Assembly: GCA_020851835.1 (NCBI GenBank)
Contig: JADZBZ010000052.1
Coordinates: 1-6,018 of the forward strand
DNA: 6,018 nt
Direction: 5' to 3'
Source: Acidobacteriota bacterium
GTDB lineage: Bacteria > Acidobacteriota > Vicinamibacteria > Vicinamibacterales > UBA2999
Below, in pieces: positions 1-6,018 of the stretch (the stretch's first letter is position 1; each line of letters opens with the position of its first letter). The translations under genes were made by a program, and so were the position numbers. The notes under the pieces are model-generated. The model was given only the letters and a program-made list of their open reading frames with translations, had not been told where the DNA came from and made no database searches.

Positions 1-25
1 CAGGCAGCGAGCGATGCCCGGCACT

Positions 26-30
26 GGAGG
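26..30 (+). promoter_or_regulatory. Shine-Dalgarno site of the small cytochrome c gene
   Basis: GGAGG lies 7 bases before the ATG at 38. It selects that ATG over the in-frame ATG at 14, which has no purine-rich site in the 13 visible bases before it and would add eight residues ahead of an otherwise normal signal peptide. Confidence 0.75.
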
Positions 31-37
31 TCTGAAA

Positions 38-370
38 ATGCGCACGGTAATGGGATTGATGCTGATGGCGGGGCTGACGCTGCCCGCGACAACCGCCGCG
101 GCCCAGGATGCGGCCAGGGGCGAGCAACTGTACGCGACGCAGAAGTGCTCGATGTGCCACCAGATCGCGGGTAAGGGTAACAAGCTCAGCCTACTGGACG
201 ACGTGGGCGCGCGGCTGACGAAAGAGCAAGTTCATGAATGGATTGTCGATCCGGTCGCCGCGGCCGCCAAGGCCACGTCGACCAAGAAGCCGATGATGCC
301 GAAGACCTACGCCAAGCTTCCACCGGCAGACGTCGACGCCCTCGTGGCCTACCTGATGACCCTGAAGTAA
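38..370 (+). CDS. Small periplasmic class I cytochrome c (monohaem)
   Basis: A 110-residue precursor of a soluble c-type cytochrome that would carry single electrons in the periplasm. Residues 1-22 form a Sec signal peptide: a short basic start (MR), a hydrophobic core rich in Leu, Met and Gly, and an Ala-rich end, with likely cleavage after Ala22. The haem site CSMCH is at residues 37-41, giving two thioether cysteines and the proximal His41. The probable distal ligand is Met87, in the KKPMMPK segment (Met86 is the alternative). The C-terminal part (about 96-109, DVDALVAYLMTL) matches the last helix of the class I fold. The mature protein of about 88 residues is typical of small cytochromes of the c551/c552 or cytochrome_CBB3-like type. 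The gene ends 31 bases before the multiheme cytochrome gene, which suggests that the two are cotranscribed and may be redox partners. The partner assignment is inference; the cytochrome c call is secure. Confidence 0.93.
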   Translation: MRTVMGLMLMAGLTLPATTAAAQDAARGEQLYATQKCSMCHQIAGKGNKLSLLDDVGARLTKEQVHEWIVDPVAAAAKATSTKKPMMPKTYAKLPPADVDALVAYLMTLK

Positions 371-386
371 CGCCCCGGTCGAGCCC

Positions 387-396
387 AAGGGGAGGG
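387..396 (+). promoter_or_regulatory. Shine-Dalgarno site deciding a GTG start
   Basis: The purine run AAGGGGAGGG contains GGAGG at 391-395, 6 bases before the GTG at 402. This strong site supports the GTG start of the multiheme cytochrome. The resulting N-terminus places a short polar segment before the first membrane helix. Confidence 0.75.
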
Positions 397-401
397 TTTG
401 C

Positions 402-1766
402 GTGGCCCAACACGATCGCGCCTTTCTGGTTCGTCACCCGCTCGCGATGGCGGGCATCGGCCTGGCCACCGCCTCGGCGGTGGTCTTCATTGCGCTGGTG
501 CTGGCGATGTATCTGGGGATGCTCCCCAATCCCTACGCCGGCCTCGTCGTCTTCGTCGGTCTTCCGCTCGTCTTTCTCGTGGGCCTGCTGCTCATCCCGT
601 GGGGGGTGACGCTGCAACGGCGGGCGATCGCGCGCGGCGAGAAGGGCGACGAGTGGCCGGTCATCGACTTCCGCCAGGCTCGCACGCGCCGGATCGGGCT
701 GGGCATCGCGGTGTTCACCGCCGTCAATATCGTGATCTTCCTGGTGGCGGGCTACGGCACGCTGCACTGGATGGAGTCGCCGCAGTTCTGCGGGCAGGTG
801 TGCCACGAGCCCATGCACCCGCAGTACACGGCCTGGCAGAACGCCCCGCACTCGAACGTCACGTGCGTCCAGTGCCACATCGGCGAGGGCGGCGAGGCGT
901 TCGTCCATTACAAGACGGCCGGCCTCCGGCAGCTCTTCCATGTCGTCACGAACAACTATCCGCGCCCCATCCCAGGTGTGGCCGACATGCGGCCCGCCCT
1001 CCAGACGTGCGGCAACTGTCACTGGCCCGAGCGTTCGGTGGGCGATGCTGTGCGGGTGCGGCGCACCTATGGTGATGACGAGGCGAACACCGAGAGCGCC
1101 ACGGCCTTGACGCTTCACCTGGGCGGACCCGGCACACCCACCGGCCGCGGCATTCACTGGCATGCGAACCCGAACCTGAAGATCGACTACGTCTATACCG
1201 ACGACGCGCGCCAGGAGATTCCCTGGGTCCGGGTGACCCGGCCGGATGGCTCGGTGCAGGAGTTCTCGGCCGACGGGGTCACCGCCGGCCAGCTTGCGGC
1301 GGGCCAGGGGCGGACGATGGATTGTCTCGACTGCCACAACGTGGTGGCGCATCGCATCGCCCTGTCGGCCGAGGAGGCCGTGGACCGCGAAATCACTGCT
1401 GGCGGCGTCTCCAGGAACCTGCCGTTCGTCCGCCGTGAAGGCGTCAAGCTGCTGCAGGCGAGTTACCAGAGCACGGACGCCGCCCTGGCGGCCATCGATC
1501 AAGGCCTGCGCGGCTTCTACCAGACGCAGTCGGGCGAGATCGACGCCGCAGCTCTCGAGAAATCCGTGGCGGCGCTGCAGACCATCTACCAGCGCAACGT
1601 CTTCCCGGTGATGAACGTCACCTTCGGCGTCTATCCCGACAACATCGGCCACATGGCGTCGCAAGGTTGCTTCCGTTGCCACGACGGCAGCCACACGGCG
1701 AAGGATGGTTCCAGCATCACGTCCGATTGCGAGTCGTGTCACCGGATGCTGGACGAGGTGCCGTAG
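402..1766 (+). CDS. NapC/NirT-type membrane-anchored multiheme cytochrome c, six haem sites
   Basis: A 454-residue membrane cytochrome, probably oxidising menaquinol or ubiquinol and passing electrons to periplasmic carriers. Three hydrophobic helices are visible, at about residues 14-40, 45-68 and 98-119; classical NapC/NrfH proteins have one. The haem sites that follow are CGQVCH (130-135, a CX3CH form), CVQCH (155-159), CGNCH (203-207), CLDCH (308-312), CFRCH (423-427) and CESCH (443-447). The stretch FCGQVCHEPMHPQYTAWQ, followed by the PHSNVTCVQCHIG region, is the NapC/NirT quinol-site signature. Residues 208-307 carry no haem motif but include HWH (252-254) and a beta-rich part. The start is a GTG with a strong ribosome site, and the gene lies between the monohaem cytochrome and pyruvate carboxylase genes. 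The three-helix layout recalls Geobacter ImcH/CbcL-like inner-membrane cytochromes, but I do not assign a gene name. The family call is firm; the quinol dehydrogenase role is inferred. Confidence 0.9.
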   Translation: MAQHDRAFLVRHPLAMAGIGLATASAVVFIALVLAMYLGMLPNPYAGLVVFVGLPLVFLVGLLLIPWGVTLQRRAIARGEKGDEWPVIDFRQARTRRIGLGIAVFTAVNIVIFLVAGYGTLHWMESPQFCGQVCHEPMHPQYTAWQNAPHSNVTCVQCHIGEGGEAFVHYKTAGLRQLFHVVTNNYPRPIPGVADMRPALQTCGNCHWPERSVGDAVRVRRTYGDDEANTESATALTLHLGGPGTPTGRGIHWHANPNLKIDYVYTDDARQEIPWVRVTRPDGSVQEFSADGVTAGQLAAGQGRTMDCLDCHNVVAHRIALSAEEAVDREITAGGVSRNLPFVRREGVKLLQASYQSTDAALAAIDQGLRGFYQTQSGEIDAAALEKSVAALQTIYQRNVFPVMNVTFGVYPDNIGHMASQGCFRCHDGSHTAKDGSSITSDCESCHRMLDEVP

Positions 1767-1791
1767 CTCGTCCGTGTGCCAAGCGCCACTC

Positions 1792-4700
1792 ATGAAAAAA
1801 CTGCTCGTTGCGAACCGGTCCGAGATTGCGACCCGCTGCTTCCGCGCCGGCGCGGAACTCGGGCTCAAGACGGTGGCAGTCTACAGCCACGAAGACCGCT
1901 TCTCCCTCCACCGCTTCAAGGCGGACGAAGCCTTTCTGATTGGGCCGGACGCCGGGGGAGAACCCGTCCGTTCGTACCTCGACATCGACGCCATTCTCGG
2001 TGTCGCCCATGCCACTGGCGCCGACGCGGTGCACCCGGGCTACGGGTTCCTGGCGGAGAACGCAGACTTTGCCCGCCGGGTCGAGGCCGCCGGTATCAGG
2101 TTCATCGGTCCGACGGCCGACCAGCTGGCGATGTTCGGCGACAAGACCGCAGCCAGGCGGCTGGCGGCCGAGGCGGGGGTGCCGAGAGTGCCGGGTACCG
2201 AGGCGGAGGTTGCTTCCGACGAGGAGGCTCTCGCTGCGGCCCGGGCCATCGGCTACCCGGTGATCGTCAAGGCCCTTTTCGGCGGCGGTGGACGCGGGAT
2301 GCGCGTCGTGCAGTCCGAGTCGGAGCTTTCGGCACGGCTCGCCGAGGCCCGGCGCGAGGCCGGCGCCGCGTTCGGGCGCACCGAGGTGTTCCTGGAGCGT
2401 TTCATCCCGCGCGTCAAGCACATCGAGGTGCAGGTGCTGGGCGACGCGCACGGCAACCTCGTGCACCTCTGGGAGCGCGACTGCTCGGTGCAGCGGCGCC
2501 ACCAGAAGCTGGTCGAGGTGGCGCCGAGCGTGGGTCTGGCGCGCGAGGTGCGCGAAGCCATCTGCGATGCGGCGGTCCGCCTGTGTCGGTCGGTGGCCTA
2601 CCGGGCCGCCGGGACGGTTGAGTTCCTGCTCGACGCAGACCGCGGCGAGTTCTACTTCATCGAGGTGAACCCCCGCATCCAGGTGGAGCACACCGTCACC
2701 GAGATGGTGACCGGGATCGACCTGGTGCAGGCGCAGATTCTCGTCTCGGCCGGCCACCGACTGCACGACGCGCCGCTCGGGATTCCCCGACAGGCCGACA
2801 TCCAGACACGCGGCGTCGCGCTCCAGTGCCGCATCACGACCGAGGATCCGCAGAACCAGTTCATTCCCGACTACGGACGCATCACGACCTACCGCTCTCC
2901 CGGCGGCTTCTCGGTGCGCCTCGACGGTGGCAACGGCTTCGGCGGGGCCGTCATCACGCCCTACTTCGACTCCCTGCTGGTGAAGCTCACCACGTGGGGC
3001 GCCTCGCTCGACCAGGCGGTCGTCCGCGCCGACCGCGCGCTGCGGGAGTTCCGCATCCGCGGGGTGAAGACCAACATCGGCTTCGTGCGCAACGTCATCC
3101 TTCATCCGACGTTCGTGAGCGGCGGGGCCACCACCGACTTCGTGGACCGGACCGGCGAGCTATACGAGTTTCCGGAGGCCCGCGATCGGGCGACCAAGGT
3201 GCTCACCTATCTGGCCGACGTCATCGTCAACGGGCGGGACGATGTGCGGAAGAACATGCGGAAGGACGTGATCCTGCAGCCGCCGAGGGCGCCCGCGATC
3301 GATCGCCTCGTAGACCCACCGGCCGGCACGCGCCAGCGGTTGCAGCAGCTCGGGCCCGAGAAGTTCGCGGAGTGGGTCCGGAACGAGCGGCGGCTCCTCA
3401 TCACGGACACGACGTTTCGCGATGCGCATCAGTCGCTGCTGGCCACGCGGGTGCGGACCGGCGACCTGCTGGCCGTGTCCGAAGCCGTGGCGCGCGAGCT
3501 GCCCGGCCTCTTCAGTCTCGAAATGTGGGGCGGCGCCACGTTCGACACCGCCATGCGTTTCCTCCAGGAGGACCCCTGGGACCGCCTGGTGGAGCTGCGC
3601 CGGCGCATTCCCAACGTGCTCTTCCAGATGCTGCTCCGGGCGAGCAATGCGGTGGGCTACACGAGCTACCCCGACAACGTCGTCCGCGAGTTCATCCGGC
3701 TGAGCGCCGTCAACGGCATCGACGTGTTTCGCGTGTTCGACTCGCTCAACGCCACCGGCAACATGCGCGTAGCGATGGAGGCAGTGCGCGCCCAGACCGG
3801 CGCCATTTGCGAAGCGGCGATCTGCTACACCGGCGACATCCTGGATCCGTCCCGGACGAAGTACAGCCTCGACTACTACGTCCGGATGGCCCGCGAGCTC
3901 GTCCGGATGGGAACTCACATCCTGGCCATCAAGGACATGGCGGGCCTGTGCAAGCCGTTTGCGGCTCGCGCGCTGGTGAAGGCGCTCCGAGACGAGGTCG
4001 GCGTTCCGATCCACTTCCACACGCACGACACGAGCGGTATCAACGCGGCCAGCGTGCTGTACGCCGCCGAGGCCGGAGTGGACATTGCCGACGCCGCCCT
4101 GGCGTCGATGAGCGGGATGACGAGCCAGCCGTGCCTGAACGCCATCACCGCGGCGCTTCGGCACGGCGGGCGCGACACCGGGCTCGACCAGGACGCGCTC
4201 GACCGGATGAGCGACTACTGGGCCGAGGTCCGAACGCTCTACTATCCGTTCGACGAGGGCCTCGCGGCCCCGGCGCCCGACGTGTACGTTCACGAGATGC
4301 CGGGCGGGCAGTACACCAACCTGCGGCAGCAGGCCAAGAGCCTGGGCCTGGCGTCGCGATGGCACGAGGTGTGTGACGCCTACGCCGCCGCCAACCGCCT
4401 GCTCGGCGACATCGTCAAGGTGACGCCCTCCAGCAAGGTCGTGGGAGACCTGGCGCTGTACATGGTCACCAACGACCTCACCGCCGACGACATCGCGAAG
4501 GGCCGGGGATCGGCCAATTTCCCGCGAAGCGTCGTCGAGATGATGCAGGGCCTCCTGGGGACGCCCGAGGGCGGCTGGCCGGCCGACTTCCAGCAGCGCG
4601 TCCTCTCAGCGGCACGGGTCGAGGCCATCACCGAGCGCCCGGGCGCCATGCTGGCCCCGGTAGACCTGGGTGTCCGGGCGGCCGACCTCGAGGAGCGAAC

Positions 4701-5274
4701 CGGCCGGGCGCCGTCGCCCGAGGACGTGATTTCCTCCGTCCTGTATCCGACGGTGTACGAGGACTTCGATCGTCATCGACAGACGTTCTACGATACGTCG
4801 GTGATACCCACCGCGAACTTCTTCTACGGCCTGCAGCCGGGAGAGGAGGCGGCGGTGGAGATCGAGCGCGGCAAGACGCTCATCATTCGCTACCTCACGA
4901 CGGGCGAGCTCCACGAGGACGGGCGCCGGACCGTGTTCTTCGAGCTCAACGGCCAACCGCGCGAGGTGAGTGTCGTGGACCGATCGGCCGAGGTTGCCGT
5001 GAAGCGCCACGCGAAGGCGGACCCGGCCAATCCTCTTCACGTGGCCGCTCCCATGCCGGGCAAGGTATCGGTGATTGGCGCACGGGCCGGTGACAGCGTG
5101 AAGGCGGGCGATCGTCTGCTCTCGATCGAGGCGATGAAGATGGAGACGCCTGTCTACGCCCCGGCCGATGCGGCGGTGGTGCACATCGACGTGGCGGCGG
5201 GATCGGTCGTGGAAGCCGGTGACCTGCTGGTGACCCTCGGCCCGGCTACTGTGCCGCGGGAAGAGAGTTCATGA
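1792..5274 (+). CDS. pyc: Pyruvate carboxylase, full-length single chain
   Basis: A biotin enzyme of 1160 residues, normal for single-chain pyruvate carboxylase. It makes oxaloacetate from pyruvate, bicarbonate and ATP in the cytoplasm. Biotin carboxylase domain (about 1-450): opening KKLLVANRSEIA, ATP-grasp glycine loop GGGGRGMR (164-171), RDCSVQRRHQK (229-239, Lys239), EVNPRIQVEH (291-300, Arg295 and Glu299) and Arg347 in QCRITTED. A linker/allosteric region (about 455-530) follows. Carboxyltransferase domain (about 535-1000): DTTFRDAHQS (539-548, metal ligand Asp544), Lys714 in AIKDMAGL (the carbamylated metal-ligand lysine), HTHD (743-746, metal His743 and His745) and catalytic Thr878 in VTPSSK. 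Biotin carrier domain: APMPGK at 1086-1091 and AMKME at 1114-1118, with Lys1116 as the biotin site, 44 residues from the C-terminus. The ATG at 1792 is chosen because the protein family begins at this MKKLLVANR segment. It has no clear Shine-Dalgarno site and lies 25 bases after the cytochrome stop. No missing catalytic residue or frameshift was seen. Confidence 0.98.
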   Translation: MKKLLVANRSEIATRCFRAGAELGLKTVAVYSHEDRFSLHRFKADEAFLIGPDAGGEPVRSYLDIDAILGVAHATGADAVHPGYGFLAENADFARRVEAAGIRFIGPTADQLAMFGDKTAARRLAAEAGVPRVPGTEAEVASDEEALAAARAIGYPVIVKALFGGGGRGMRVVQSESELSARLAEARREAGAAFGRTEVFLERFIPRVKHIEVQVLGDAHGNLVHLWERDCSVQRRHQKLVEVAPSVGLAREVREAICDAAVRLCRSVAYRAAGTVEFLLDADRGEFYFIEVNPRIQVEHTVTEMVTGIDLVQAQILVSAGHRLHDAPLGIPRQADIQTRGVALQCRITTEDPQNQFIPDYGRITTYRSPGGFSVRLDGGNGFGGAVITPYFDSLLVKLTTWGASLDQAVVRADRALREFRIRGVKTNIGFVRNVILHPTFVSGGATTDFVDRTGELYEFPEARDRATKVLTYLADVIVNGRDDVRKNMRKDVILQPPRAPAIDRLVDPPAGTRQRLQQLGPEKFAEWVRNERRLLITDTTFRDAHQSLLATRVRTGDLLAVSEAVARELPGLFSLEMWGGATFDTAMRFLQEDPWDRLVELRRRIPNVLFQMLLRASNAVGYTSYPDNVVREFIRLSAVNGIDVFRVFDSLNATGNMRVAMEAVRAQTGAICEAAICYTGDILDPSRTKYSLDYYVRMARELVRMGTHILAIKDMAGLCKPFAARALVKALRDEVGVPIHFHTHDTSGINAASVLYAAEAGVDIADAALASMSGMTSQPCLNAITAALRHGGRDTGLDQDALDRMSDYWAEVRTLYYPFDEGLAAPAPDVYVHEMPGGQYTNLRQQAKSLGLASRWHEVCDAYAAANRLLGDIVKVTPSSKVVGDLALYMVTNDLTADDIAKGRGSANFPRSVVEMMQGLLGTPEGGWPADFQQRVLSAARVEAITERPGAMLAPVDLGVRAADLEERTGRAPSPEDVISSVLYPTVYEDFDRHRQTFYDTSVIPTANFFYGLQPGEEAAVEIERGKTLIIRYLTTGELHEDGRRTVFFELNGQPREVSVVDRSAEVAVKRHAKADPANPLHVAAPMPGKVSVIGARAGDSVKAGDRLLSIEAMKMETPVYAPADAAVVHIDVAAGSVVEAGDLLVTLGPATVPREESS

Positions 5275-6018
5275 CGGCGTCCCGTCCATCTCCTGAAGGG
5301 CCCGTACGCCCGATCGCATGCCGAACCAGAACGTGCCGGCGCTCACCAGGCCCGCGAGCACGAAGCTGCCGGCCATGAGGGCCTGCCGCGTGGGGGTCAG
5401 CGGCGTGCGCCGGAACTGTTGCAGCAGATACACCGACGACGGCCAACCCACCAGCACAATCGTCACCAGCACGAACAGCACCGCCACAATCATGAAGGCG
5501 ACCCCGCCGTACGACCCGGCCACCTGGCTGGGATTGTCGGCCGCGAAACGCGGATAGCGCGCCCCGAGGCCCGTCGCCAGGCCGACCAGCGCAAACGACA
5601 TGAAGACGATGGTGATGGCGGCGACGCGCTTGAGGAAGGGGTCGACGCCAAGCAGCTCGTTGCCCGCGATGGTGAGGCCCTCACTGAGCAGCAGCACCGG
5701 GACCAGCCCGGTCCAGAATTTCGACCACAGGAAGTCACTGAGCGGAATCGGCGCCGTGCGGATGATCCAGAATGCCGCGCCCTCGGCCGAGACCAGGGGA
5801 AACACGAATCGCACCGCCACGGTGGCCATGACAAAGCCCGCCATGCCGAGGTTCAGGAAGGCATAGACGTTCTTGAGGAACCCGCTCATGGTCGGGATCC
5901 GCTCCAGGTCGAGCACGCGGAAGTTGTAGAGATACACGAGGACGAGCGCCAGCAGCAGCAGGAGCTGCGACCACTGGCTGACGTCGCGCAGGAACACTTT
6001 CAGGTCCTTGATCAGCAG
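5269..6018 (-). CDS. Putative ABC exporter membrane protein, C-terminal part (partial at window edge)
   Basis: The minus-strand frame is open to the right edge, so the start lies outside the window; 249 C-terminal residues are visible. The GTG at 5997 is probably an internal Val, since the reading continues upstream as LLIKDLK. About six hydrophobic helices are seen, beginning with QLLLLLALVLVYLYNF, then around NLGMAGFVMATVAVRFVF, the GLVPVLLLSEGLTIAG segment, AITIVFMSFALVGLATGLG, FMIVAVLFVLVTIVLVG and MAGSFVLAGLVSAGTFWF. The segment FLRDVSQWSQLLLLLALV before the first visible helix and the RYPRFAADNPSQVAGSYGG loop resemble, from memory, the putative ABC-transporter membrane family Pfam ABC_tran_2 (PF16949), whose members are roughly twice this long. 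The matching ATPase gene would be expected to the right, outside the window. The substrate is unknown. The gene converges on pyruvate carboxylase and overlaps it by six bases. It is certainly a membrane protein; the exporter assignment is moderate. Confidence 0.75.
   Translation of the reverse strand: MLIKDLKVFLRDVSQWSQLLLLLALVLVYLYNFRVLDLERIPTMSGFLKNVYAFLNLGMAGFVMATVAVRFVFPLVSAEGAAFWIIRTAPIPLSDFLWSKFWTGLVPVLLLSEGLTIAGNELLGVDPFLKRVAAITIVFMSFALVGLATGLGARYPRFAADNPSQVAGSYGGVAFMIVAVLFVLVTIVLVGWPSSVYLLQQFRRTPLTPTRQALMAGSFVLAGLVSAGTFWFGMRSGVRALQEMDGTPS
5271..5289. other. Small imperfect hairpin at the junction of the convergent genes
   Basis: ATGACGG (5271-5277) can pair with CCGTCCAT (5282-5289) around a CGTC loop, giving seven base pairs with one bulged C. 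It sits at the last codon of the minus-strand gene and the stop codon of pyruvate carboxylase. No T-run follows on either strand, so it is not a classical intrinsic terminator. It could be a weak 3'-end structure or chance in GC-rich DNA. Confidence 0.2.

Noticed and set aside
3..35. Possible tail of an upstream gene ending in TGA at 33-35
   Set aside because: Ten codons of open frame are too little to call a gene; the stop could be chance.
14..37. Earlier start for the small cytochrome at ATG 14
   Set aside because: No ribosome site is visible before it, whereas the ATG at 38 has GGAGG at a good distance and begins a standard signal peptide.
1705..1791. N-terminal extension of pyruvate carboxylase from the ATG at 1705
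   Set aside because: It would overlap the end of the cytochrome gene including its last haem motif, and the 29 extra residues look like out-of-frame reading; the family begins at the ATG at 1792.
1767..1791. Terminator between the multiheme cytochrome and pyruvate carboxylase genes
   Set aside because: No stem-loop or T-run is found in these 25 bases.
186..1868. Minus-strand open frame of 560 codons across both cytochrome genes
   Set aside because: It lies opposite clear cytochrome genes with haem motifs, is rich in Arg, His, Ala and Val with no recognisable domain, and is the usual antisense shadow of GC-rich coding DNA.
1717..3105. Minus-strand open frame of 462 codons opposite the biotin carboxylase domain
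   Set aside because: Shadow of the pyruvate carboxylase gene; low-complexity composition and no motif.
3160..4365. Minus-strand open frame of 401 codons opposite the carboxyltransferase domain
   Set aside because: Antisense shadow with no recognisable domain.
2826..4376. Plus-strand open frame of 516 codons in another frame inside pyruvate carboxylase
   Set aside because: Arg- and Gly-rich frame-shifted reading of an intact gene whose own frame carries all catalytic motifs.
5995..5997. GTG at 5997 as start of the minus-strand membrane protein
   Set aside because: The frame stays open to the window edge with plausible coding sequence (LLIKDLK) before it, and the conserved KDLKVFLRD segment spans this codon, so the gene is partial.

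Overview
This GC-rich bacterial window holds four protein-coding genes and almost no intergenic DNA. Three genes lie on the plus strand: a small periplasmic class I cytochrome c (38-370), a membrane-anchored NapC/NirT-type multiheme cytochrome c (402-1766) and a full-length biotin-dependent pyruvate carboxylase (1792-5274). The gaps between them are 31 and 25 bases, so they look like one transcription unit whose promoter lies left of the window. Convergent to them, on the minus strand, is the C-terminal part of a polytopic membrane protein (5269 to beyond 6018) that resembles the membrane component of a putative ABC exporter.

The two cytochrome genes fit together. The multiheme protein has three predicted membrane helices and six haem attachment motifs, the expected layout of an inner-membrane quinol-oxidising cytochrome. 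The small monohaem protein is a plausible soluble periplasmic electron carrier for it. The terminal acceptor or partner oxidoreductase is not visible. The pyruvate carboxylase is cytoplasmic and anaplerotic (pyruvate + HCO3- + ATP to oxaloacetate). It has no obvious biochemical link to the cytochromes, so the shared direction and tight spacing may only reflect local gene packing. All its recognised catalytic residues are present.

The organism cannot be named from this sequence. High GC, the particular multiheme NapC/NirT subtype and the exporter-like protein are reminiscent of soil or sediment Acidobacteriota (for example Vicinamibacteria) or similar lineages; this is a low-confidence inference from remembered family resemblance.

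I see no RNA gene, mobile element, CRISPR array or long repeat. The region is mainly ordinary metabolism. The points most worth a second look are the non-canonical CX3CH first haem site of the multiheme cytochrome, its haem-poor central insert, and the shared palindromic TCATGA stop overlap of the two convergent genes.
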